A stretch of 9,694 nucleotides of DNA from Spirochaetaceae bacterium (GCA_031283025.1 JAITCP010000125.1:1-9694), one strand, 5' to 3'; positions 1 to 7,858 are shown, numbered from the stretch's first letter. A program made the numbers and translations. The notes: generated by a model from the letters alone, not told the origin.

Positions 1-134
1 AAAAAAAAAAAACATTCCCGGGGTGAACAGCGCGGACACCCCCAAGGGGGGGGGGTTTTTTGTTTAATTTTAATTTTTTTAAAAAAAATTTTCTCCCCCC
101 CCCCCCCCCCCCCCCCCCCTATATTTCTTAACCG
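1..134. other. Homopolymer-rich left edge (A12, G10, C25)
   Basis: No gene is visible here. The stretch contains A12 (1-12), C5-AA-G10-T6 (39-61, a terminator-like CCCCC/GGGGG hairpin followed by T), alternating T and A runs (65-90) and an uninterrupted run of 25 C (95-119). The C/G hairpin with T tail could be the rho-independent terminator of a gene just outside the window. So many homopolymers in 120 nt is very unlike the rest of the window, so a low-quality or artefactual contig end must be considered. Confidence 0.6.
95..119. repeat. Poly-C tract of 25 nt
   Basis: A perfect mononucleotide run of C lies 115 nt before the first GH18 start codon and about 20 nt upstream of a possible -10 (TACAAT, 139-144). 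Poly-G/C runs upstream of surface-protein genes are known phase-variation sites in pathogenic Treponema. Here the role is only inferred, and the length itself may be a sequencing artefact. Confidence 0.5.
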
Positions 135-138
135 ACAA

Positions 139-234
139 TACAATAAAAACAGGCGGGATACCGCCAATTCAAAAAAATTATTTACGTCACTTTGCCGCTT
201 TAGGCAAACAAAAATTTATTTTAAGGAGTCTCTT
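139..234 (+). promoter_or_regulatory. Leader of the GH18 operon with two small hairpins and RBS
   Basis: A possible -10 box TACAAT lies at 139-144, but no convincing -35 can be placed because the expected position falls at the end of the C run. Two inverted repeats follow: GGCGG/CCGCC (152-156 and 161-165, 4-nt loop) and TTTGCC/GGCAAA (191-196 and 203-208, 6-nt loop). A good ribosome binding site AAGGAG at 223-228 precedes the ATG at 235 by 6 nt and fixes that start. The hairpins could be mRNA-stability or regulator-binding elements; nothing in the sequence identifies which. Confidence 0.4.
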
Positions 235-1461
235 ATGGTAAAAAAATCTTTGTGCGTTATTTTGCTTGCGGTGTTGATGTTTAGTGGCTGTGGGAGCGTT
301 ACTAAAAGCGGGAAGGCTATTGTGCCAAGGGTTTCCAGTTACATCAGAACATGGCCCATTCCGCCGGCTGCGCGGCAAGGGGCAAGCCCCTACTGGAACG
401 CGGGAATGATCAAGGGCGAGTATTTGACAGACCTCATCGTCGCTTTTGCCCTTCTTGACAAGGGCAATGTGTCAACCCCGTACATTCCTGAACTGCGGCC
501 CCTTGCTGACGGCACTCCCCAGTTTACCAATATCTGGAGGGAAATTGCCGCTCTTAAAGAAAAATATCCCCACCTTAAAATAAATATTTCCGCGGGGGGA
601 TACGGCGCGGACGGCTTTTCCGATATGGCCAACGATTCAAGACTGCGGCAAGCCTTTGTTGCCAATGTATGTAATTGGCTGGAAACGTACAATCTGGACG
701 GCATGGACGTAGACTGGGAATATCCGGTAGGCCCGGAATGGGGGCAGGAAATAAAATCGCGGCCCGCGGACAAGCAGAATTACATCACCCTTTTACAGGA
801 TTTGCGAAACGCGTTTGACGCGCTGGGCGAAAAAACCGGCAAACGCTACGGTCTTTCCACGGCGGTTCCGGCAAGCGGCTGGTTCCCCAAAGCAAACGAT
901 GTAAAGGCTGCGGCAAGAATCGTGGACTCTCTTAAGCTCATGGCCTATGACTATTACGGCGGATGGAGCAGTACCACCGGGCATCACGCCAATCTAAGCA
1001 ACAACCCGCATGATCCCGCATGGGGCGGATGGAGCACGGAGCAGGCTTTGGACGAATATCTTTGGGCGGGAGTGCCGCCCGGAAAAATAATGCTTGGCCT
1101 GGGGTTCTACGGAAAAGCGTGGCAGGGCGTGGGGAAGGGCGACTACGAGGATACCCCCGGCCTGTACCAGCCCTATAAGTCACTGCCCAGTTTTGGGCCT
1201 TTCTATCAGGGAACGATAAGCTGGACAGATATTAAGGAATTCCTTAAACCAGGCTCCGGCTACAAACGCTACTGGGACGATTTGGGGCAAGCGCCCTATC
1301 TCTACAACGGCGACATCTGGATCAGCTACACCGATCAGGAACAGATAAAAGTATTGACCCGTTTTGTAAAAGAGAAAAAACTCGGCGGAGTATTTGTCTG
1401 GGAATACGGCCATGACATGAACGCTGAATTGATGAAAGCTCTGGCAGAAAATTCGCAATAA
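235..1461 (+). CDS. Glycoside hydrolase family 18 lipoprotein (chitinase-like)
   Basis: This 408-residue protein is a secreted, probably lipid-anchored GH18 hydrolase expected to cut beta-1,4 bonds next to N-acetylglucosamine by substrate-assisted catalysis. A hydrophobic signal segment (residues 5-17) ends in a lipobox-like MFSGC with the acylated Cys at 19. The TIM-barrel motifs are in order: SAGG at 119-122, the catalytic DGMDVDWE at 155-162 (DxxDxDxE, with E162 the proton donor and D160 the stabilising Asp), MAYDYYG at 236-242 (the Met-Tyr-Asp set of bacterial chitinases), GFYGKAW near 290 and the C-terminal strand Trp in VWEY (W389). The segment between GFYGKAW and ISYTDQEQ fits a chitinase insertion domain. 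All key catalytic residues are present, so it should be active. It is first of four tightly packed genes (19 nt to the next). A paralogue sits at 3974; the ends KEKKLGGVF and LAENS are shared. Exact substrate (chitin, endo-GlcNAc on glycans, or peptidoglycan) cannot be told from sequence. Confidence 0.93.
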   Translation: MVKKSLCVILLAVLMFSGCGSVTKSGKAIVPRVSSYIRTWPIPPAARQGASPYWNAGMIKGEYLTDLIVAFALLDKGNVSTPYIPELRPLADGTPQFTNIWREIAALKEKYPHLKINISAGGYGADGFSDMANDSRLRQAFVANVCNWLETYNLDGMDVDWEYPVGPEWGQEIKSRPADKQNYITLLQDLRNAFDALGEKTGKRYGLSTAVPASGWFPKANDVKAAARIVDSLKLMAYDYYGGWSSTTGHHANLSNNPHDPAWGGWSTEQALDEYLWAGVPPGKIMLGLGFYGKAWQGVGKGDYEDTPGLYQPYKSLPSFGPFYQGTISWTDIKEFLKPGSGYKRYWDDLGQAPYLYNGDIWISYTDQEQIKVLTRFVKEKKLGGVFVWEYGHDMNAELMKALAENSQ

Positions 1462-1480
1462 CCAAAGGAGGAACAAATAA

Positions 1481-2707
1481 ATGAAAAAGATAGTAACTGT
1501 ATTTGTGTTAACCCTGTGCTTTGTAACACCGGTTTTTTCGCAGATGCGCATGAATGGCTGGGGCCGCGTCGTATGGGTTCCGGCGTTTTTGGCTCAGGAC
1601 GGAGAAACAAAGTCTACAATGCAGTCGCCCTGGGGAGACAGGCCGGATTTGGAATTCATGTTTTCCGCCTCGTCTACAAATATAGGAGTTGACCTTGGCG
1701 TAATGGTAGCACCCAATGAGTTCTACCAGATTGGAAACGCCAAGGTATGGTGGAGGCCCGACGAAAACTTCAAACTCCATCTTGGTTCAGGACGCGTGCC
1801 GATTCTTAGGGGCAAAGTAGCGTCCAGTACCGGTGGATATGCATACGCGTGGGGCCGCCTTTCCGGCTTTTTCCCGAATGGCGGAAAGAACGCCCCTGTT
1901 ATGATGATTGGCGACGGCGATGGCATATTCAGCCGTTTTAACCTGACCGATCAGGGGGCGATTCTGGAATTTACACCTAATTTTACGCCAGCGCTGGAGG
2001 GCCTGTATATCGGCGCCGCCGTTGCCCCCCAATGGACAAAGGAAGGCGGCATCCTTGCAGAAACCGTGTACAAGGGCATCCACGCGGTAATTGGCTATGA
2101 AATAAAAGACATAGGGCATTTGCGCCTTGGTTTTGTTGGCGGCAACGAAGAGAACGGAGAAACAGCCAATGCGTCGAAAAACTGGGATTTTTCCTATGAC
2201 CGGCGCATAGAAGCGGCTTTTGCCCTAACCGCCGTACCCAATTTGCTTATTGATATTGGGGGTAAGTACAGCCTGCATGAACATCCGGGTATTTTGGCCC
2301 AACCGGGATTTTCTCTGGAGAATCCACTGTACGCTGCCTTGGGTGTTATGTATACCGGTGTTGATAAACTCAGCTTTGGGTTCGCCATTGACGGGCATTT
2401 TGCCGGTGCGGCTACACTAGAAACTTCTTATGAAGGTAATCCTGTTGTCAGCGCTCCCCAAATCGCATTTAACATCTACCCGACCTACAGTTTTGATTTT
2501 TGTGATGTCGGGGCGGATTTATCGTATGGTATGCAGTTGGGCAGTGAAAAAGGTGTAAACGATAAGAAAATGGCCGGCTTTGGCGTTCATGCCCAGAAGA
2601 CTTACGGACACGGCAATTTCCGCATAGGCGTTTACGCGACCGCGCCGCTGAATGAAGGCGAAAAATGGGGATTTTCCGTACCAACATGGATAACCTATTC
2701 GTTCTAG
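1481..2707 (+). CDS. Putative outer-membrane beta-barrel protein (porin-like)
   Basis: A 408-residue exported protein with a classical signal peptide (KK, then a hydrophobic stretch to about residue 17, likely cleavage after VFS at residue 20). The mature part is rich in alternating hydrophobic/polar strands with Gly and aromatic residues (for example NGWGRVVWVP near the start of the mature chain and GDIGG/LSFGFAIDGH-like hairpins), has no Cys lipobox, and ends in WITYSF, a terminal Phe as expected for a Bam-assembled barrel. I do not recognise a specific Pfam family. The strong RBS AGGAGG (1466-1471) supports the start. Lying between two GH18 lipoproteins in one operon, it may be the channel or surface scaffold through which the released oligosaccharides pass; that role is inferred from context only. 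Confidence 0.75.
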   Translation: MKKIVTVFVLTLCFVTPVFSQMRMNGWGRVVWVPAFLAQDGETKSTMQSPWGDRPDLEFMFSASSTNIGVDLGVMVAPNEFYQIGNAKVWWRPDENFKLHLGSGRVPILRGKVASSTGGYAYAWGRLSGFFPNGGKNAPVMMIGDGDGIFSRFNLTDQGAILEFTPNFTPALEGLYIGAAVAPQWTKEGGILAETVYKGIHAVIGYEIKDIGHLRLGFVGGNEENGETANASKNWDFSYDRRIEAAFALTAVPNLLIDIGGKYSLHEHPGILAQPGFSLENPLYAALGVMYTGVDKLSFGFAIDGHFAGAATLETSYEGNPVVSAPQIAFNIYPTYSFDFCDVGADLSYGMQLGSEKGVNDKKMAGFGVHAQKTYGHGNFRIGVYATAPLNEGEKWGFSVPTWITYSF

Positions 2708-2720
2708 GAGGAGGTCCGGA

Positions 2721-3971
2721 ATGAAGAAAAGGCACATTCCAAACAAAGCGGGCGCTCTAAAGAGAGCGGGCGCTCTAAACAGAGCGGGGGTATCTATCGC
2801 GGCAGCTCTGGCAGTGCTGTTTGCGGCAGGCTGTATCATAGACCCCCAGCCTTCTTTCGACGATACGTATACATCGTTTCCGCAAGCGGAAATTCTTGGG
2901 GCCAGTTTTTACTTAGTGATGAACGGTAAAGATGTTACCGGAGATGACGCGGGAACCATAACCAAAAATGAGGACGGCACCTACAAAGTGCGGATGAGAC
3001 GGAGAACGCCGTCCAATGTGCCGGTAGCAATGTATGTTACCGGTGCCTTTGAGTTTTCTGAATTTTACAGCATAACCTGTACCTTCCCCAAAGAGGTCGT
3101 GAATAAACCCTACCGTGTGTATGCCTGCGCTTCACGGGCCATGGACGGCAATACTGATGCCGATTATCCTACTGCCAGAGATTTGGTCGGCATGACAGCT
3201 TTTCCCGGTGGTGTAGCTGAAGGAACCTTCAGAATGAGCAATGAAGGGATCAATTTTCTTAATAAGGATCGCCGGAACAGGCCGTATATTACCGTATTCC
3301 TGTATTTGTATTTCCAAACTGCGGATAACAGCAACCCTGAAGATTTTTACGAATTTACTCTGCACAGCGTAAAAGGGGCCAACGGCATTATGCCGGAAAG
3401 CAAGGCAGTCAGAGTTGAGGTTTACCGCGATGGGGAAACGGATGCGGCAAACAAATTTATCCTGCAGCCGAATTCTATAGAAGGCTACCCCGATGAAAAG
3501 GCCGTCCTGGCACGGTACATCCACCGCTACAACTCAGACAAGGCGAGCCCTGACCTTCCCCTTATGGCTTCTACCGCTTCCCTGCATATAGACCTGGAAG
3601 TTCCCAACACAGATGTAGGCAAGGAAATTGAGTTTGAACTGAGAGGCGTTAATCTTTTTCCAACCGGGCTTTATGCCGCCAGCAATAACTATATCACCAG
3701 AGATTTATTCAAGAGCGATAAGGTTAAAGTTTTGGCCGGAACCGGCGGCAGCCAGGCAGAACAAACCAACATAGTAACGGAAGAAAGAATTCTTGAAAAT
3801 GCCGCATGGAATTACTACTACAAGATAAAAGCAAGAATCAGAAATTACAGCAACCTTTTTGGCAGCAGAACAGGAGCAGGAATACGGCTGGTTATTGAAG
3901 GGCCCTTTGAAAACACAGATCGTTATACCTGCAGGATCGTCCTTCCTGACAAGTACGTGGGAGAAAAGTAA
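2721..3971 (+). CDS. Lipoprotein with a module shared with the downstream repeat protein
   Basis: A 416-residue lipoprotein of unknown function. The ATG follows AGGAGGAGG (2706-2714), which overlaps the stop codon of the upstream gene, so the start is well fixed. The n-region of the signal peptide is unusually long (residues 1-24) because it contains a six-residue tandem repeat (AGALKR, AGALNR). The hydrophobic core then ends in LFAAGC with the lipid Cys at 38. Residues about 53-220 (FPQAEILG..., DGTYKVRM, YSITCTFPKE, then RPYITVFLYLYF and FYEFTLHSVK) follow the same order of motifs as each module of the 5222 gene (FPKGDDD, DGTYKVTV, YYLSLQLP, YRTLCLRLYWHE, YEFTVRKILV). Residues about 225-416 form a second, different beta-rich domain. 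A surface glycan-binding role is plausible from context but unproven. It overlaps functionally with its neighbour: only 2 nt separate its stop from the next start. Confidence 0.72.
   Translation: MKKRHIPNKAGALKRAGALNRAGVSIAAALAVLFAAGCIIDPQPSFDDTYTSFPQAEILGASFYLVMNGKDVTGDDAGTITKNEDGTYKVRMRRRTPSNVPVAMYVTGAFEFSEFYSITCTFPKEVVNKPYRVYACASRAMDGNTDADYPTARDLVGMTAFPGGVAEGTFRMSNEGINFLNKDRRNRPYITVFLYLYFQTADNSNPEDFYEFTLHSVKGANGIMPESKAVRVEVYRDGETDAANKFILQPNSIEGYPDEKAVLARYIHRYNSDKASPDLPLMASTASLHIDLEVPNTDVGKEIEFELRGVNLFPTGLYAASNNYITRDLFKSDKVKVLAGTGGSQAEQTNIVTEERILENAAWNYYYKIKARIRNYSNLFGSRTGAGIRLVIEGPFENTDRYTCRIVLPDKYVGEK
2747..2788 (+). repeat. 18-bp tandem repeat in the lipoprotein signal region
   Basis: Two copies of an 18-bp unit (2747-2764 and 2765-2782, one mismatch) plus a 6-nt partial third copy. 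The unit encodes AGALKR/AGALNR and contains the small palindrome AGAGCG-GG-CGCTCT. As 18 is a multiple of three, gain or loss of units would lengthen or shorten the basic n-region without a frameshift. Confidence 0.85.
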
Positions 3972-3973
3972 GC

Positions 3974-5095
3974 GTGAAAAGAAGCTTGTTTTTGCCGGTT
4001 TTAGTAATGCTTTCCCTAACTTTGTTTTTAAACGGATGTTCGGATACTACTGCCGTCAATGAAAATGAGCCCCCAGCCTTTGCGTTAGGCGATGCCAAAG
4101 TCGCCGCTTATATCCAAACATGGGGAAGCTGGAAAGCTAAAAATATCAAAGGTCAATACCTTTCCGATTTAATTTTGGCTTTTGCCCTGATTAACAGTTC
4201 AACCTATTCGTCTGTTACCATGAGCCCTTTTTCCGGCCTGTGGAACGAAGTTGCGGAACTCAAACAAACATGGCCCAACCTGAAGGTTACCCTTTCCATA
4301 GGCGGGGCAAATGAAAAAAACTTCCCCAACATGACCGCGGACGCGGGAAAGCGGACGGCCTTTATTGCCGATGTCTGCGCCTGGATGAAAACCCGCGATC
4401 TTGACGGCGTTGACATTGACTGGGAATTTCCAAGAAATGCCGCGCAGTGGCAGAATTACGTTGCCTTGTTGCAGGAACTGCGGACTGTGCTGGATGTTCT
4501 GGAAGTGGAAAGCGGCAAACGGTACTCTCTTTCTTCCGCGGTTTCCGCGGGTTACGACAGTTCCATATTACAGGCTGTTGATTTTGTAGACACCTTAAAG
4601 GTTATGAATTATGACTACTATGGCAGTTGGAGCGCTACTACCGGACATAACGCTAATTTGTATAACAATTCACGCAAACAAAGCGATCAGAGTACGGACA
4701 GGTCCATAAGGGCTTACCTTAACGCGGGGATTCCGCCTGAAAAAATAATGCTGGGTGTTGCTTTTTACGGAAAAATATGGCGAGGAGTTCCACAGGGGAG
4801 CTATGAGCCGGGCTTGTTTCAGTCCCGTACAGCCTATGTATCAGAACAAAGCTGGACATTGATAAAGAGTTATCTTAAAAACGGTTCCGGCTATACCCGT
4901 TACTGGGACAATACCGCAAAGGCTCCTTTCCTGTATAACGGCGACAGGTGGGTTACCTACAGTGACGGAGAACAAATGAAGTGCCTTGCCGCTTACGCAA
5001 AGGAGAAAAAGCTCGGCGGGGTCTTTGCATGGGAATACAGCCAGGACATGGGAGCGGAATTATTAAAAACCCTGGCAGAAAATTCGCGCCGGTAG
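3974..5095 (+). CDS. Second glycoside hydrolase family 18 lipoprotein
   Basis: A 373-residue GH18 lipoprotein, paralogous to the gene at 235. Translation starts at GTG 3974, two bases after the upstream TAA. The Shine-Dalgarno GGGAG (3959-3963) lies inside the previous gene, which suggests translational coupling. The signal sequence ends in FLNGC with Cys22. GH18 landmarks: SIGG at 108-111, DGVDIDWE at 144-151 with E151 the proton donor, MNYDYYG at 211-217, AFYGKIW near 263-269 and FAWEY with W353. Compared with the first enzyme it is 35 residues shorter, lacks the Pro-rich stretch after the lipid anchor and differs at the catalytic motif neighbourhood (MNYDYY rather than MAYDYY), so it may favour a different chain length or position of cut. 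Both paralogues end in LAENS and share the local DNA CTGGCAGAAAATTCGC, consistent with duplication. Very likely active; the substrate is not decided by sequence. Confidence 0.93.
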   Translation: MKRSLFLPVLVMLSLTLFLNGCSDTTAVNENEPPAFALGDAKVAAYIQTWGSWKAKNIKGQYLSDLILAFALINSSTYSSVTMSPFSGLWNEVAELKQTWPNLKVTLSIGGANEKNFPNMTADAGKRTAFIADVCAWMKTRDLDGVDIDWEFPRNAAQWQNYVALLQELRTVLDVLEVESGKRYSLSSAVSAGYDSSILQAVDFVDTLKVMNYDYYGSWSATTGHNANLYNNSRKQSDQSTDRSIRAYLNAGIPPEKIMLGVAFYGKIWRGVPQGSYEPGLFQSRTAYVSEQSWTLIKSYLKNGSGYTRYWDNTAKAPFLYNGDRWVTYSDGEQMKCLAAYAKEKKLGGVFAWEYSQDMGAELLKTLAENSRR

Positions 5096-5105
5096 TTTTA
5101 ACAGG

Positions 5106-5139
5106 AAGTTGTTCAGAAACTAAAGTTTTAGAACAACTT
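5106..5139. repeat. Dispersed hairpin repeat, copy 1 (degenerate)
   Basis: Left arm AAGTTGTTCAGAAACT (5106-5121) and right arm AGTTTTAGAACAACTT (5124-5139) pair at 14 of 16 positions around a 2-nt centre. The same flank AGGAAGTTGTTCA(A/G)AAACT recurs at 8906-8923, so this is a member of a repeat family. It lies 10 nt after a stop codon and may lower read-through into the next gene, but has no proper U tail. Confidence 0.8.
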
Positions 5140-5174
5140 TAATTGGTATTTTTCGGCGAAAAAAAAAGACTGCG

Positions 5175-5202
5175 TTGCAGCCTTGAGCCGTAAAAATAAA
5201 AT
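5175..5202 (+). promoter_or_regulatory. Possible promoter of the repeat lipoprotein gene
   Basis: TTGCAG (5175-5180), 16-nt spacer, TAAAAT (5197-5202) resemble a sigma-70 promoter. The transcript would start only a few bases before the RBS AGGAG (5211-5215), giving a very short leader, so this is a weak candidate. A TTTTTC-GGC-GAAAAA inverted repeat (5149-5163) lies just upstream. Confidence 0.3.
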
Positions 5203-5221
5203 CATTTTTGAGGAGAAAAAA

Positions 5222-7795
5222 ATGAAAAGAAACTTGATTTACGGACTGATAGCTATTCTGGCTATCGGACTAGCGGTTGTAGGCTGTTCAAATGGCAGCA
5301 CTAATTCACCCCCTCCTGGAGGAACCGTAGGTTTTGATGCTCTGACACCCTGGGCTCCTTCGCCAATAGTTGAACCTGCCGAATACAAGGCGTTTCCCAA
5401 AGGCGATGATGATACCGGATTACTGGGGAATACGGCTTTTTACGTTAGTACGGGAGGAGAAGGGGTTATTGAGGAGGGCGATGATGACGGTACATACAAA
5501 GTTACGGTACAGACCAACCCGGGCGGCGTTAGCCTGATTTCCTTCCAGGATGCGGACTATGTATACAAAACAGGTTATTACTTGTCTCTGCAACTGCCCA
5601 CGGCTAGTGCAGACAACCCGCATAAGCCCATTATGGCGGTAACCTATGTAGCTGTAGGCCCGCAGGAAACTGGTAATAATTGGAATACCGCTTCCAGGGT
5701 AAATATGACCAATAATAATACGCTGGATAAGGACAATGTATATTTGGCAGGACAGATTGATTTTGCATGGGAAAATGAGAATAATATTATTCCGTACAGA
5801 ACCCTTTGTCTTCGCCTGTATTGGCATGAGGATGAAGAAGTTGGAAATTATGAATTTACCGTACGGAAAATTCTTGTTACCGATGATGACGATTTAACTC
5901 CGCCAGCATACCCGTATATATCATGGGCTCCCCCTGCTATACCTGCACCAACCGGATGGATAGATTTCCCCGCGGCGAGCATAACAGGAGCTACTGTTGA
6001 AACCGGTGCGGGCGCCGTTACAATTACAGTCGATAATGTTGCAGACGGCTATTCGATAACCATTCCAACTTTCGCTGGCGGCTTAACCGAAATTCATTTC
6101 CCCGCAGCAACTGGCTCTGATTTTACCAATGGGTATTATCTGTCGCTTAACTTGCCGAGCAATAATGATGAGGAATCTTTAAGGCCATACCGGGTTTATT
6201 CATATCCTAATGCGTATTGGGATGGAGCAGTCGATCTTAATCCTAATGAAGATGCCAGTGTTTCTGGAACGGGTTACTATGTGGCAGGAAATGTTGATAT
6301 GCAATGGACAAACATCGGCGATCCTCCAAACACTTCAACATTAAATACTATTAATCTTCAATTCTACTGGCACGAAGATGAACCGGCAGATGGGACGTAT
6401 ACCTTCATCTTGAAGAAACTGAAGATCACCTCTGATGAGATTGTTATTGTAGACCCGGACGAGCTGGAACCTTGGACGCCTGATCCTGTAGCGGAACCGG
6501 ACGGGTGGGTAACATTCCCCGGCAGTGAAACACTCATGGCAACATATTACCCCTGGGCTACAACTACCACCGGAAATTCTATAACTGCCGCATATTCGCC
6601 GACTGACTCATCGCGAACCCTGGTACGCCTTTCCGGAGATGCTTTCAAATACAAAAAGGGCATTTATGTGTCTGTAACCCTCCCCAATAATTCGCTCAAA
6701 CCATCAAGAATCATTGCTTATCCGTCAACAACCAAGCTGGAAGGCGGCATCACCCCTGGCAATGATTGGAGCATCTGTGATGATATACAGGCTCCGGCCG
6801 GTAAATTTATCGCAGGAAAGGTTGACTTCAAGTGGGATAAAAGCGATTCAGCACATGTTTTTCAGGGTATTATCCTTGATATTTACTGGCATGCCGAACA
6901 AGAAGCGGGGGCTTATGCTTTCACTATCAACTCAATTAAGGTTGCGGAAGAGACAACTGAGAGACCGCCCGACCCGGATGAACTGGAACCTTGGACACCG
7001 GATCCTGTAGCGGAACCGGACGGGTGGGTAACATTCCCCGGCAGTGAAACACTTCGCTCGACTTTTTACCCATGGAATGCCGGTAATAAAATCGAGGGAA
7101 ATACGGTAACCGTTGTAGCCCCTGCAAGCGGACGCACCCTGGTACGTTTCTTCGGCACTGATTTCCAATGGGAAAAAGGCTATTACTTGTCGGTAACCCT
7201 GCCAAATAATGCCAACAAACCGTCAAAAATCTATTCTCTCGGAGCAAATACCGATGGAGATGATGGAATATGGGCTGTTTCTGATACTGTAGATGCAGGG
7301 GCTGGTAAGTTCGTTGCCGGGCGTGTTGATTTTACCTGGGCCAACAATGAGTCAACAGCAGCTTATAAAGGCGTTATGCTTGATATTTACTGGCATGAGG
7401 AACAAACAGAAGCGATGTATAGTTTCACCATTAACAAGATACTGGTTGCGGGAGAGTCGACTGGTGGGCCGCCTCCAGCCGAAAAGCCGGTGATTCACGA
7501 TACATCCCAACTTGATGGTGCAACATATACAGTAGGTGCTACGGCGGCCCCTCTTGTAGTTGTGCCGGCTTTGGATACCCACAGTGGGGAGTATATTTAC
7601 TCATGGTTTAAAACTCCAACAGGCGCTCTCCATGATAGCAGTTGGATTTCAGATGGTACTCCCAATACCGACAGTCAAGGGGTCTATTTCGTTCCCCCGA
7701 CTGATACTGCGGGAATTGTTTATTACTTTGTGAAAATAGAATTCGGAAGCGAGATAACCTACAGTGATTTTGTTAAAATCACTGTCAACGACTAA
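5222..7795 (+). CDS. Large modular lipoprotein: four repeated modules plus Ig-like C-terminus
   Basis: An 857-residue lipoprotein of unknown family. I start it at ATG 5222, not at an in-frame TTG 5183, because AGGAG (5211-5215) fits and the product then opens with a normal signal peptide ending in AVVGC, lipid Cys22. After a short Pro/Gly/Ser linker come four related modules of about 170-180 residues. Each opens with a W-x-P-P/x-P-x-G-W/Y-x-x-FP motif (near residues 44, 235, 418 and 591) and closes with LxLYWHE followed by Y-x-F-T-x-x-K-I/L-x-V (Tyr at 200, 382, 555, 723). Modules 3 and 4 share an 83-nt start that is 95% identical. The last about 100 residues (from about 754) form a different beta-rich, Ig-like domain ending in ITVND. 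There is no catalytic motif that I recognise. The aromatic-rich repeats and position next to two GH18 enzymes suggest a multivalent surface carbohydrate-binding or adhesion protein; that is inference. A strong terminator follows. Confidence 0.8.
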   Translation: MKRNLIYGLIAILAIGLAVVGCSNGSTNSPPPGGTVGFDALTPWAPSPIVEPAEYKAFPKGDDDTGLLGNTAFYVSTGGEGVIEEGDDDGTYKVTVQTNPGGVSLISFQDADYVYKTGYYLSLQLPTASADNPHKPIMAVTYVAVGPQETGNNWNTASRVNMTNNNTLDKDNVYLAGQIDFAWENENNIIPYRTLCLRLYWHEDEEVGNYEFTVRKILVTDDDDLTPPAYPYISWAPPAIPAPTGWIDFPAASITGATVETGAGAVTITVDNVADGYSITIPTFAGGLTEIHFPAATGSDFTNGYYLSLNLPSNNDEESLRPYRVYSYPNAYWDGAVDLNPNEDASVSGTGYYVAGNVDMQWTNIGDPPNTSTLNTINLQFYWHEDEPADGTYTFILKKLKITSDEIVIVDPDELEPWTPDPVAEPDGWVTFPGSETLMATYYPWATTTTGNSITAAYSPTDSSRTLVRLSGDAFKYKKGIYVSVTLPNNSLKPSRIIAYPSTTKLEGGITPGNDWSICDDIQAPAGKFIAGKVDFKWDKSDSAHVFQGIILDIYWHAEQEAGAYAFTINSIKVAEETTERPPDPDELEPWTPDPVAEPDGWVTFPGSETLRSTFYPWNAGNKIEGNTVTVVAPASGRTLVRFFGTDFQWEKGYYLSVTLPNNANKPSKIYSLGANTDGDDGIWAVSDTVDAGAGKFVAGRVDFTWANNESTAAYKGVMLDIYWHEEQTEAMYSFTINKILVAGESTGGPPPAEKPVIHDTSQLDGATYTVGATAAPLVVVPALDTHSGEYIYSWFKTPTGALHDSSWISDGTPNTDSQGVYFVPPTDTAGIVYYFVKIEFGSEITYSDFVKITVND
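6452..6534 (+). repeat. 83-nt near-identical direct repeat, copy A
   Basis: This segment encodes the opening of module 3 (PDELEPWTPDPVAEPDGW and onward) and matches 6971-7053 at 79 of 83 bases, offset 519 nt (173 codons). The nearby modules are much more diverged, so this pair looks recently duplicated or gene-converted. Confidence 0.9.
6971..7053 (+). repeat. 83-nt near-identical direct repeat, copy B
   Basis: Opening of module 4, 79 of 83 bases identical to 6452-6534. Recombination between the two copies would delete or add exactly one 173-codon module in frame. Confidence 0.9.
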
Positions 7796-7828
7796 AGCAG
7801 TGTAACTAACAACGGTAATTGACACCGC

Positions 7829-7858
7829 AAGCCGCCTCCGCACGGGGGCGGCTTTTTT
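7829..7858 (+). terminator. Rho-independent terminator after the lipoprotein cluster
   Basis: AAGCCGCCTCC pairs with GGGGGCGGCTT (11 bp, one G-T, 4-nt loop GCAC) followed by a T run (7853-7858). It lies 34 nt after the stop of the modular lipoprotein. Its right arm and T run are also the start of the long palindrome at 7850, so the two structures exclude each other. The same cassette recurs at 9202. Confidence 0.9.

Noticed and set aside
390..1610. Several minus-strand ORFs opposite the first GH18 gene and the barrel gene
   Set aside because: They have no RBS, no recognisable domain and lie opposite genes with clear motifs; they are compositional shadows.
3859..4062. Short plus-strand ORF across the 2721/3974 gene junction
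   Set aside because: It lies in another frame over the end of the lipoprotein and the signal sequence of the second GH18 gene, both far better supported.
5149..5180. Terminator between the second GH18 gene and the modular lipoprotein
   Set aside because: TTTTTC-GGC-GAAAAA and CTGC-GTT-GCAG are weak stems, and on the plus strand they are followed by A rather than T, so no convincing terminator is present.
5183..5221. An upstream TTG start for the modular lipoprotein
   Set aside because: It has no RBS and would add 13 polar residues before a normal signal peptide; ATG 5222 has AGGAG at the right distance.
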